Source: UBA5078 sp964538025 (lineage in GTDB: Bacteria; Pseudomonadota; Gammaproteobacteria; Pseudomonadales; Pseudohongiellaceae). Taken from it: a stretch of DNA of 64,000 bases. Every line of letters starts with the position of its first letter. Position 1 is the first letter of the stretch. The translations under genes were made by a program, and so were the position numbers. The notes below the pieces were generated by a model. That model was not told the origin of the DNA and searched no databases. It saw only the letters and a program-made list of their open reading frames with translations. The DNA lies in the NCBI GenBank assembly GCA_964538025.1, contig CAZICZ010000002.1, forward strand, positions 248,001 through 312,000, in the 5' to 3' direction. This document shows, in pieces, positions 27,585 to 35,263 of the stretch.

Positions 27585-28193
27585 TCAGGGTTCGATCTGA
27601 TTAACCTGACGGATCAACTGCGAGTCTTCAAAGATATTGAACTGCGGGCGACCGGAATCGTCTTGTTTGTACTGAATCGAGGCGCTGCGGATATAGTCGT
27701 TCAGACGTTGTTGTGCCTCGGCATCGAACTGCACAGGGGCTATCGCTGAAGTCTCGTCTACCGGCACCGTGACGGTAGGAGCCGGCGCGGTGTCCGCGAG
27801 GGGCATATTGCTGGGTGACACAGGACTGAGAAGCGACCCCTGAAGCGTGACATAGGCGGCAAGCGCGACGGTGGCAGCAATGGCCATTCGCCCCGCCCCG
27901 CGCCACAAGTGACCAATTGTCTGACTAGCAGCGGGCTGACGCTCTTCGGAATACGATTCTTCCGCATCCAGCGCAGCCATGATGTTTGCACTCAGAGCCG
28001 GACTGACGGGATAGAGTTCTTCCTGGTGAATCACCGATCGCACCAGATTGAAACGTGCCCAGGTGTCTGCAAGCCCTTCGTCCTGTTGCGACGCCTTCAA
28101 CACACGCCGAAGCTCCAATTCCTCTGCCTCATTGTCCATCAGCGCGGAAACAGATTCTTCCATTACACGAGTGTGATTATGTTCCAAACTCAT
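27585..28193 (-). CDS. rseA: Anti-sigma-E factor RseA/MucA-like
   Basis: The 202-residue product has an N-terminal cytoplasmic domain with EESVSALMDNEAEELELRRVL and WARFNLVRSVI, the sigma-E-binding pattern of RseA/MucA. One transmembrane segment (MAIAATVALAAYVTLQG, about 102-120) and a periplasmic tail follow. It holds RpoE inactive until regulated proteolysis. The start at 28193 has GAGG six bases upstream. The gene lies 173 nt after rpoE. The periplasmic tail is short and RseB, its usual protector, is not encoded next to it. Confidence 0.9.
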   Translation of the reverse strand: MSLEHNHTRVMEESVSALMDNEAEELELRRVLKASQQDEGLADTWARFNLVRSVIHQEELYPVSPALSANIMAALDAEESYSEERQPAASQTIGHLWRGAGRMAIAATVALAAYVTLQGSLLSPVSPSNMPLADTAPAPTVTVPVDETSAIAPVQFDAEAQQRLNDYIRSASIQYKQDDSGRPQFNIFEDSQLIRQVNQIEP

Positions 28194-28366
28194 TCAATAC
28201 CTCTGCGGTCTGTCGCTGCACCTGCAGCTTGGATTCGGGGTAGCACGTTCTGAGCGGGCCAAATTCCTGCAATCTGAAATTCAGTATCCTGACGGAAGCT
28301 GAAATATGGCACGAATCTGACAAGGTTACGAGTATGACAACGCCCTTCAGGGGAGGTTCCCACCAT

Positions 28367-28936
28367 TTACAAAAAGTCGCGAATTTTTTTATCGATCGCC
28401 TCGCGAGCCCGAAAGATGCGGGAGCGCACCGTGCCCACAGGGCAATCCATGATCTCGGTAATGTCTTCATAACTGAGCCCCGAGAACTCTCGCAGGCGAA
28501 AGGCCGTTCGCAGATCTTCCGGCAGTTCCTCAATGGCCTGATAGATCAGGGCTTCCAGTTTGTCTCTTTGTAGCTGGCCTTCTGGTGTCTCCGTGTCTCT
28601 CAAGGCTGGGGTATCTTCGACCAGTTCCGCTTCGTCCAGGTCAAAATCGGTAGAGGGCGGACGGCGTCCTCGGGAAACCAGATAATTTTTGGCCGTGTTG
28701 ACCGCGATGCGATAAAGCCACGTGTAGAAAGCACTTTCTCCCCGAAAAAGCTTCAACGCACGATACGCCTTCAAAAACGCTTCTTGCGTGACATCTTCTA
28801 CTTCGTGGGAATCCTTTATGAATCGGGAAATCAGGGCTGCTACTTTGTGCTGATAACGCAGAACCAGGAAATTGAAGGCTGCCTTGTCGCCCGCCATCAC
28901 GCGGTCAACCAGTTGCTGATCGGTGTCGTTTTTCAT
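28367..28936 (-). CDS. rpoE: Extracytoplasmic sigma factor RpoE/AlgU
   Basis: The 189-residue product matches sigma-E very closely: YQHKVAALISRF, EDVTQEAFLKAYRAL, FYTWLYRIAVNTAKNYLV with GRRPPS after it, and the region 4 motif GLSYEDITEIMDCPVGTVRSRI. It drives envelope-stress genes. The start is set at MKNDTDQQLVDRV (28936). The longer frame to 29026 adds 30 residues unlike the family. A consensus sigma-E promoter (GAACTT...TCTGA) is not visible upstream, so autoregulation is not shown by sequence. It is divergent from nadB, a conserved arrangement. Confidence 0.96.
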   Translation of the reverse strand: MKNDTDQQLVDRVMAGDKAAFNFLVLRYQHKVAALISRFIKDSHEVEDVTQEAFLKAYRALKLFRGESAFYTWLYRIAVNTAKNYLVSRGRRPPSTDFDLDEAELVEDTPALRDTETPEGQLQRDKLEALIYQAIEELPEDLRTAFRLREFSGLSYEDITEIMDCPVGTVRSRIFRAREAIDKKIRDFL

Positions 28937-29161
28937 AGCACGGGGCTCAACTGGCACAAAAGGCGTCCTTGGAAGAAACGACGTGGATTTCGGAAATGCA
29001 GGCAATAAATCATGAGTGGTAAGCAAGACAGCAGACTAAGGGGAACGTGCGCCGCAGGTGGCAATAGCACTCAAGGCCACGCAGACGGTAATATAGACTG
29101 CTTTCGGCGGCAGGCTTCGCGCTGGCCTCTCTTTTAACGTCTACAGTGATTGCCCCCCACG

Positions 29162-30826
29162 ATGCGCGACAACGATACCACATCTATTTACGACTTCGAC
29201 ATATTGATCATCGGCAGCGGCGCAGCGGGTCTGACGCTCGCCTTGAAAACCGCCGACTTTGCCAAGGTCGCCGTCATCAGCAAGGGCGAACTAAGCCAGG
29301 GAGCAACTTTTTGGGCGCAAGGTGGCATTGCCGCGGTGCTGGACGATGAAGACAGTATCGACGCCCATATCGCCGACACGCTCGACGCTGGGGCGGGACT
29401 CTGCCATCGCGACATGGTCAGCCACATAGTCGAAAACAGCGGAGAGTGTGTGAAGTGGCTAGTCGAACAAGGCGTCCCATTTACGACCGTGGCGCCAGAA
29501 GAAGCGAAGGAAGGCGCTGCCCGCGGCCCCCTGAAACCTGACAATCTTGCCCCGCTGCATCTCACCCGGGAGGGAGGGCATAGTCACCGTCGCATTATTC
29601 ACGCCACGGATGCCACGGGACGTGCCGTGTTCGAAACACTGGCCAGTCGAGCACGACTGAACGACAACATCAGTCTGTTCGAGAATCGCATTGCCATCGA
29701 CCTGATTACGCGGAAGAAGCTGGGACTGGAGGGAGAACAATGCGTAGGCGCCTATATCCTTTCTCCTGAGACCGGAGCGATTGATCTCTTTCGCGCACGT
29801 TTCGTGGTGCTGGCCACGGGGGGAGCCAGCAAGGCGTATCTGTTCACTACGAACCCTGACGGCGCGACGGGAGATGGGATAGCGATGGCCTGGCGAGCGG
29901 GATGCCGGGTGGCCAACATGGAATTCAACCAGTTTCACCCCACCTGTCTCTACCATCCTCACGCCAAGTCCTTTCTGATTACCGAGGCCCTGCGCGGAGA
30001 GGGTGCCTGGCTGGAGCTGCCGGATGGCACGCGGTTCATGTCACGCTTTGATGAACGGGAGGAGCTTGCCCCCCGCGATATCGTTGCCCGGGCAATCGAC
30101 CACGAAATGAAACGCCTGGGCTGCGACTGTGTGTATTTGAATATCACCCACAAATCACCCGACTTTATTCGGGAACATTTTCCGACGATTTATTCCCGTT
30201 GCCTCAAATTCGGGATCGACATAACACGGGATCGCATTCCAGTAGTCCCGGCGGCGCACTATACCTGTGGCGGCGTTGTTGTCGACAAAGCAGGAAGGAC
30301 CGATCTCCCCAATTTATACGCCATAGGAGAAACCAGTTTTACTGGTCTGCATGGCGCGAACCGGATGGCCAGCAACTCACTGCTCGAATGCTTTGTGCTG
30401 GCCTTCAGTGCCAGTGATGACATTCGCGCCAAACTCGACACGACCTCGCTGACCCAGGACATCCCTGCCTGGGACGAAAGCTTGGTGACACGGTCGAACG
30501 AAGAGATTGTGGTTGCCCATAACTGGGACGAGTTGCGGCGCTTTATGTGGGCATATGTCGGGATTGTGCGCAAGGATGAGCGTCTGCAAAGAGCCCGTCG
30601 ACGGATTCAGCTGCTGGAACAGGAAACCGTGGACTATTACAAGCACTACATCGTCACGAAAGACCTGTTGGAGTTACGCAATCTGGTGCTTGTCGCAAGA
30701 CTGATCGTGGAATGCGCTATCGCACGACAGGAGAGCCGCGGCCTTCACTTTACCCTGGATCACCCCGACTTATTACCCGAAGCGAAGGATACCGTTCTCA
30801 CTCCCCCAAACGCCCCGCATCCTTGA
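29162..30826 (+). CDS. nadB: L-aspartate oxidase
   Basis: The 554-residue FAD enzyme has DFDILIIGSGAAGLTLAL (ADP-binding fold), SQGATFWAQGGIAA, the fumarate-reductase-like HRRIIHATDATGRA and the catalytic Arg region HGANRMASNSLLECFV. It oxidises aspartate to iminoaspartate, the first step of de novo NAD synthesis. The ATG at 29162 is chosen; a TTG at 29150 is the alternative, and neither has a strong ribosome binding site. Its last 29 bases overlap the convergent ygfX gene. Confidence 0.96.
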   Translation: MRDNDTTSIYDFDILIIGSGAAGLTLALKTADFAKVAVISKGELSQGATFWAQGGIAAVLDDEDSIDAHIADTLDAGAGLCHRDMVSHIVENSGECVKWLVEQGVPFTTVAPEEAKEGAARGPLKPDNLAPLHLTREGGHSHRRIIHATDATGRAVFETLASRARLNDNISLFENRIAIDLITRKKLGLEGEQCVGAYILSPETGAIDLFRARFVVLATGGASKAYLFTTNPDGATGDGIAMAWRAGCRVANMEFNQFHPTCLYHPHAKSFLITEALRGEGAWLELPDGTRFMSRFDEREELAPRDIVARAIDHEMKRLGCDCVYLNITHKSPDFIREHFPTIYSRCLKFGIDITRDRIPVVPAAHYTCGGVVVDKAGRTDLPNLYAIGETSFTGLHGANRMASNSLLECFVLAFSASDDIRAKLDTTSLTQDIPAWDESLVTRSNEEIVVAHNWDELRRFMWAYVGIVRKDERLQRARRRIQLLEQETVDYYKHYIVTKDLLELRNLVLVARLIVECAIARQESRGLHFTLDHPDLLPEAKDTVLTPPNAPHP

Positions 30827-31283
30827 ACTCGCCCTCAATGGGCGATGTTATTGTGGCCCACCGTAGCAACATTCGCAGGTGTTGCAGTGCGGCTGGGGTG
30901 GCAGAATCTCTCAGCAACACCAAGACCTCCCACCCGGAAGCGAGTCGAAGCAGCCTCTGACTAACAGGTTTCCGGCGAAACCGCATCACGATGAGCCCGG
31001 GCTGACACTGACACAAAGGATGGAAGCTTACCGGCACCCACTGCTGCCCTTCCCTGAAATGCCAGCGTCCGCCAACGAACTTAATCTCATCCGGGCAGTA
31101 GGGTTCTTGTTGTCCTAGGAGGATGATCAGGAGACTGAGCAGCCCCTGAAGCGAGATTGAAAGCGAGGAAGCCCAAAGCGCCAAGAGCATAAGAAGGGCT
31201 TGAAAACCAAGCAGAAAGCGCAACAAGCGGGAGGGGTACAGCAAGAGTGCCACCTTCTGCTCCCCCGCCATCGCTACCTCCAC
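30798..31283 (-). CDS. ygfX: YgfX/CptA-family membrane protein
   Basis: The 161-residue product has two adjacent hydrophobic segments (LLRFLLGFQALLMLLALWA and a following LLSLLIILLG, residues about 20-57), then a soluble domain with FVGGRWHF and VLVLLRDSA. Size, topology and position downstream of sdhE identify the YgfX family. In E. coli it was described as a toxin-like inhibitor of cell division proteins paired with SdhE (YgfY), although SdhE is now known as a flavinylation factor, so the toxin role is doubtful. The start may also be the ATG at 31271. It ends inside nadB on the opposite strand. Confidence 0.8.
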   Translation of the reverse strand: MEVAMAGEQKVALLLYPSRLLRFLLGFQALLMLLALWASSLSISLQGLLSLLIILLGQQEPYCPDEIKFVGGRWHFREGQQWVPVSFHPLCQCQPGLIVMRFRRKPVSQRLLRLASGWEVLVLLRDSATPAALQHLRMLLRWATITSPIEGEFKDAGRLGE

Positions 31284-31299
31284 CTGATTTTACCGAGGA

Positions 31300-31545
31300 C
31301 TAAGCACCCTGTCGGATGAGCTGAATAAGGGGAATGAACGCGGGGTGCACATCAGGGTCACGCAGGACAAGCCAATTGTAGAGATCCTGGTCTTCCTCCT
31401 GCAAAAATCGCTGATACAGTTGTTGAACTTCCAGCGCCTGCGATGGCAGGACACTTTCAACAAACGGCAACAGCAGAAGGTCCAATTCGCGCATACCACG
31501 ACGGCTATGCCAGGCAAGTTTCTTGTATTCAATATCTGATAACAT
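31300..31545 (-). CDS. sdhE: FAD assembly factor SdhE
   Basis: This 81-residue all-helical protein begins MLSDIEYKKLAWHSRRGMRELD. The RGMRE segment is the conserved RGxxE motif needed to attach FAD to succinate dehydrogenase subunit A. The longer frame to 31734 overlaps the divergent ygfZ gene and is not family-like, so the inner ATG (AGG 7 nt upstream) is used. Placement next to ygfX and divergent from ygfZ is conserved. Confidence 0.93.
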   Translation of the reverse strand: MLSDIEYKKLAWHSRRGMRELDLLLLPFVESVLPSQALEVQQLYQRFLQEEDQDLYNWLVLRDPDVHPAFIPLIQLIRQGA

Positions 31546-31614
31546 GTGGCAACCTGAGGGTGTCATTACCCTGTAATCATAACTTACTTCGCAGATTTTA
31601 TCCGGGCCCTTTCC

Positions 31615-32559
31615 ATGCCAAGCACGATCACCGACCTGAATAATTTTGACCTTGTGGAGATATCGGGCGAAGACGCCGTGAGCTTTCTTCAGGGACAGCT
31701 CACCTGCAACATGGAGAGGCTGAACCCGACGCACAGTTTGCGGGGAGCATACTGCGATCTCAAAGGCCGCGTGATCAGTGACATGCGAGTGCTGCAGGGG
31801 ACAAACGGCATCTTGCTCGTGGCGAGCAAGGGGATGGGCTACGCTCTCCGCAAAACACTGGACAAATATATTGTGTTCTCCAAAGCAAAAACCTCACTTG
31901 CGACCCGCCAATTTGAGCGCTATGGCATCTCGGGCCAAGATGCCGCCGCAACGCTTCGAAAACTTGTTGGCGATGTGCCTGAGTCCATGGACGAAGTACG
32001 TGTTTTCGAAGGCGGATATGTGTATCGCCTCCCCGACGCGCACCCTCGCTTCGAAATGCTGGTCAGTGTGGAAAACGACGAGACTCTGGACACACTTCAG
32101 GACTTGGGGGTAACGGATGATCTGGATGAATGGGAACTTGCCGAAGTACGGCAAGGCATTGTGCACATTCATCCGGAGATTCAGGAAACCTTCACACCTC
32201 AATTGTTGAATTACGATATCAACGGCATTATCGACTTTAAGAAAGGCTGCTATACAGGGCAGGAAATTGTGGCGCGGATGCACTACCGGGCATCCGCAAA
32301 AAAACGCCTGTATCTAGCGAGTGCCACGAGCGAGATGCGAATTACGCTGGAAACGTTGATCCTGCATAAAGGCGAAAGTGTTGGCGAAATCGTTTCAATT
32401 GCGCGCACGGAATCTGGTGATTCAGAGTTTCTGGCGATTCTTCCCTGCGAGCTGGTAGAGCAAAGTCAGAAATTGGAGTTGGTTAACGGCAATCTTGAAA
32501 CAGCCCAACGACAAGAGAAAAAGGCCGTGCTGAAGGTTCACCCTCTCCCAGGTTTGTAA
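31615..32559 (+). CDS. ygfZ: tRNA-modifying / Fe-S maintenance protein YgfZ
   Basis: The 314-residue product is a folate-binding GcvT-like protein. Its diagnostic motif is KGCYTGQEIVAR (K-G-C-Y-x-G-Q-E, Cys about 216). The N-terminal LQGQLTCNME and the GAYCDLKGRVISDM segment are family-typical. YgfZ supports enzymes with 4Fe-4S clusters such as MiaB. It is divergent from sdhE and convergent with selO (17-nt gap). Confidence 0.93.
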   Translation: MPSTITDLNNFDLVEISGEDAVSFLQGQLTCNMERLNPTHSLRGAYCDLKGRVISDMRVLQGTNGILLVASKGMGYALRKTLDKYIVFSKAKTSLATRQFERYGISGQDAAATLRKLVGDVPESMDEVRVFEGGYVYRLPDAHPRFEMLVSVENDETLDTLQDLGVTDDLDEWELAEVRQGIVHIHPEIQETFTPQLLNYDINGIIDFKKGCYTGQEIVARMHYRASAKKRLYLASATSEMRITLETLILHKGESVGEIVSIARTESGDSEFLAILPCELVEQSQKLELVNGNLETAQRQEKKAVLKVHPLPGL

Positions 32560-32576
32560 TCCCCTGCCGCATGACG

Positions 32577-34193
32577 TCAGGAGCTGCAGGACAGCATCGA
32601 CGCCCCCGCACGATGTCTGGCCCATTCCGGTCGCTGTCGATAAAAAGACAAATTCTTGGCGGCCTCCTCATACGGATTCTGAAGAGCGCAATAAAGCGAT
32701 TCGATGCCGGAGAAGTCACCGTCGTGTGCGAGATCAATCGCCTCCGTCACCAGAAAATTGCGTAAGATAAACCACGGATTGACGGCATTCATCTGTTGGA
32801 ATCGCAAGGTCTGCGGCACATTTTCACTGGCAAGACGATTTCGATACGCAAGCTCCCAGCGTTTCAGCACTGCGTCTTCCTGCGCCGTCAACGGGCTCTT
32901 GTCATACAAGGCATCCGCGATACAAATTGCGAGACTGCCTTGCTCCATCTGTACATCAAACCGTGCTAGTTCCCGATAGAATATCGTCATATCGATCTCT
33001 CGCAAGGTCAATACTGTCAAAAGATCCTCGACCAACTGAGAATCGCCCTCGGCGGCGACTGACAGCCCTAGCTTTTTTCGCATCATTTCCAACCAGGCGT
33101 TCTCGTATTTTTTTGGAAAACGTAATAAAACAGATTCGATGTCGTTCTTGTCTTCAAGCAGAGGCAAAAGCGCATTGGCCAATTGATACAAGTTCCACAA
33201 AGCTATATCGGGCTGTTGTGAGAATCGATAGCGGCGCATCTGCGCATCGGTAGTATTGGGCGTCCATTCCGGATCGTAATGATCGAGCCAACCGTACGGA
33301 CCGTAATCAATCGTCAGTCCGAGGATGGACATGTTGTCTGTATTCATCACGCCATGGACAAAACCGACACGCATCCAATCCACAATCATCGAGAGGGTGA
33401 GATCGCAGACATGCGAGAACCATTCTACCAGCAAGGATGACGTAAGCCCCTTGACTTTGATTTCCTCGACCAGAGGAAGGTAGGCGAAATCATCCGCGAT
33501 AGTTTGTCTTACCAAGGTGTCGAGAAGCGATATCTCGCCTCGATATGCGCAGAGCTGAAAATGTCCGAAACGTGTAAAGCTGGGTGCCACACGGCACACA
33601 ATAGCGCCCGGCTCCCACTGAGGATTACCATCATAGAACATATCCCGCAGCACAGTATCGCCCGTCACCACCAGACTAAGTGCCCGCGTGGTCGGAACAC
33701 CCAAATGAAACATGGCTTCACTGCACAGAAACTCCCGAACCGAAGAGCGAAGTACAGCTCGCCCATCTGCCCCACGCGAATAGGGCGTTGGACCAGCGCC
33801 TTTCAATTGTAAATTGAGATAATGTCCCTGCGGCGTGCGCACCTCTCCTAGGTTAATCGCTCGTCCATCTCCGAGTTGCCCTGCCCACTGGCCAAATTGA
33901 TGTCCACCATACCGCGTGGCAAACGGACGAACACCGGCAAATGCCAGATTGCCTGACATCAGAGCGGCAAACGTTTCAGAAGCGCAGAGGTTGCGGCTGA
34001 ATCCAAGTTCGTCACGCAGGGTATCTGATACCAGAAGCACTTTCGGTGTGGACACAGGCGCCGGATCGACAAACGAGATCACCGCATCGGATACCTGGCG
34101 GGAGTAATTTCCGACAATAGACTCCACCGGCAGCGCATCCAGCAGTCGCGACGAAAGAATGGGAATGGAGGCGTCTATAGGGAGCGTGTTCAT
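32577..34193 (-). CDS. selO: Protein adenylyltransferase SelO (YdiU/UPF0061)
   Basis: The 538-residue pseudokinase-fold protein contains RYGGHQFGQWAGQLGDGRA, the glycine-rich ATP-binding segment, LQLKGAGPTPYSR with the catalytic Lys, and MNTDNMSI, which holds the catalytic-loop Asn and Asp. SelO transfers AMP to Ser, Thr or Tyr of target proteins in redox homeostasis. The C-terminus ends SCSS; eukaryotic SelO has selenocysteine there, while this gene has an ordinary Cys codon. It appears to stand alone. Confidence 0.93.
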   Translation of the reverse strand: MNTLPIDASIPILSSRLLDALPVESIVGNYSRQVSDAVISFVDPAPVSTPKVLLVSDTLRDELGFSRNLCASETFAALMSGNLAFAGVRPFATRYGGHQFGQWAGQLGDGRAINLGEVRTPQGHYLNLQLKGAGPTPYSRGADGRAVLRSSVREFLCSEAMFHLGVPTTRALSLVVTGDTVLRDMFYDGNPQWEPGAIVCRVAPSFTRFGHFQLCAYRGEISLLDTLVRQTIADDFAYLPLVEEIKVKGLTSSLLVEWFSHVCDLTLSMIVDWMRVGFVHGVMNTDNMSILGLTIDYGPYGWLDHYDPEWTPNTTDAQMRRYRFSQQPDIALWNLYQLANALLPLLEDKNDIESVLLRFPKKYENAWLEMMRKKLGLSVAAEGDSQLVEDLLTVLTLREIDMTIFYRELARFDVQMEQGSLAICIADALYDKSPLTAQEDAVLKRWELAYRNRLASENVPQTLRFQQMNAVNPWFILRNFLVTEAIDLAHDGDFSGIESLYCALQNPYEEAAKNLSFYRQRPEWARHRAGASMLSCSS

Positions 34194-34261
34194 TCAAAAT
34201 TACTCACATCAAACCTGAAACGCTCTCTATTAAAGGTAATGGCACAGGTTCGGCTTTCAGA

Positions 34262-34747
34262 TCAGATAAGATGCCCTACCCACCGGCCCGCCAAGGTCAC
34301 CGCGCACCACAAGATCAAGGATGCCATACCCGCAATTCTGACAGATACCGGCATGTTTGCTGCGGTATCCCAGTGAGCGATGGTGCGAAGTAGGGAAAAA
34401 TGAAACCAGGCAATATTCAGCCCTGCCAACCCCATACACAGCATCTTGATTATAAAGGCTGGATTTTCTATGTGCGCGCTGGCTCGGGTAACAAACATGC
34501 CAATACCAGTGATCACCACAACCGCGAATGCCGAAATCGACCAGGGTAAAAGCTCCCGGTTCATGCTGCTCACCGAATATCTCATCGCCGCCAGCCCCAT
34601 CAGGCGAAGATCCAACATCAAAAGCGCACCCAGCATGATGGTCAGACCCAGGACATGCAAAGACTCCAACAAAGGGAACCACCACGTGGCCCCAATCTCC
34701 TGAGAGATTGGAAGCATTTCCAGTTGAAGCCAAAGTGATTCTTCCAT
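34262..34747 (-). CDS. Small polytopic membrane protein, paralogue B (DUF6644-like)
   Basis: This is a 161-residue protein with about four transmembrane helices. The features shared with its upstream neighbour are ESLHVLGLTIMLGALLMLD followed by LRLMG, NPAFIIK in the second half and ILWCAVTLAGRWVG at the end. Buried charged residues (the His of SLHVL, the Asp-Leu-Arg of MLDLR, the Arg of AGRW) are conserved between the two. Function is unknown to me, and the family name DUF6644 is a recollection that needs checking. AGGAGG lies upstream of the ATG. It is the third gene of the EAL operon, with a 9-nt gap after paralogue A. Confidence 0.6.
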   Translation of the reverse strand: MEESLWLQLEMLPISQEIGATWWFPLLESLHVLGLTIMLGALLMLDLRLMGLAAMRYSVSSMNRELLPWSISAFAVVVITGIGMFVTRASAHIENPAFIIKMLCMGLAGLNIAWFHFSLLRTIAHWDTAANMPVSVRIAGMASLILWCAVTLAGRWVGHLI

Positions 34748-34756
34748 CAGAACCTC

Positions 34757-35263
34757 CTAGTCTGGCCAGAACAGATATTCGGAATAGGCGATCCATCTTC
34801 CTGCCAGGACGACACCACACCACAACACTAATGAAAGCAAAGCAGCGATCGTAAACCACTTGCTGAGCGGCACAGACTCTGAAGCGCGCGCGCGAAGCCC
34901 CTTGTAAAGGAAAAAGCTAAGCATGATCGCCGGAATTAAGAGGGCAAATTTGATCTGAAATACCGGATTGGAAACATACCGGTTAGGTCGTGCGAGAAAG
35001 AACCAGATGCCAGAAGAAAAAACGCCGAGAAGAGAAGCCCATGTCCAAGCCTCAACCCGCTCCCGAAGCTCCACTAAATTCTGGGACGGAAGCGCCAGCC
35101 CGAGAATTCTGAGATCCAGCATGACCGCTGACGCCATCAGCGCACAGATGCTCAACAAATGGATCGTTTGTAAAATGGGGGGCAATCCTGGCACATTTGC
35201 TAATAGCCACTGCGCCAATTCTCTGGCGTCACTTTCTGCTATCCAATTTCCCAGCGCATTCAC
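34757..35263 (-). CDS. Small polytopic membrane protein, paralogue A (DUF6644-like)
   Basis: This is a 168-residue membrane protein with an N-terminal amphipathic stretch and about four transmembrane helices. It shares with paralogue B the blocks IHLLSICALMASAVMLDLRI, NPVFQIK and LVLWCGVVLAGRWIA, so the pair arose by tandem duplication. It starts at GTG (35263), and the first bases GTGA contain the stop of the EAL gene, which makes translational coupling to the phosphodiesterase very likely. No enzymatic motif is seen. Conserved His, Asp and Arg in the membrane could bind a cofactor or ion, but that is speculation. Confidence 0.6.
   Translation of the reverse strand: MNALGNWIAESDARELAQWLLANVPGLPPILQTIHLLSICALMASAVMLDLRILGLALPSQNLVELRERVEAWTWASLLGVFSSGIWFFLARPNRYVSNPVFQIKFALLIPAIMLSFFLYKGLRARASESVPLSKWFTIAALLSLVLWCGVVLAGRWIAYSEYLFWPD

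Noticed and set aside
28937..29161. Autoregulatory sigma-E promoter upstream of rpoE
   Set aside because: No GAACTT-16-TCTGA match on the minus strand. A weak look-alike (GGAACC-16-TCATA) near 28330-28360 lies upstream of rseA, inside the rpoE-rseA gap, and is too poor to annotate.
30798..31545. ygfX-sdhE as a toxin-antitoxin system
   Set aside because: The pair is conserved housekeeping context. SdhE is a flavinylation factor, and the toxin-antitoxin reading is doubtful.
34257..34859. 200-codon minus-strand frame over the second membrane paralogue
   Set aside because: It overlaps both membrane genes in another frame. The 161-residue frame has AGGAGG and aligns with its paralogue.
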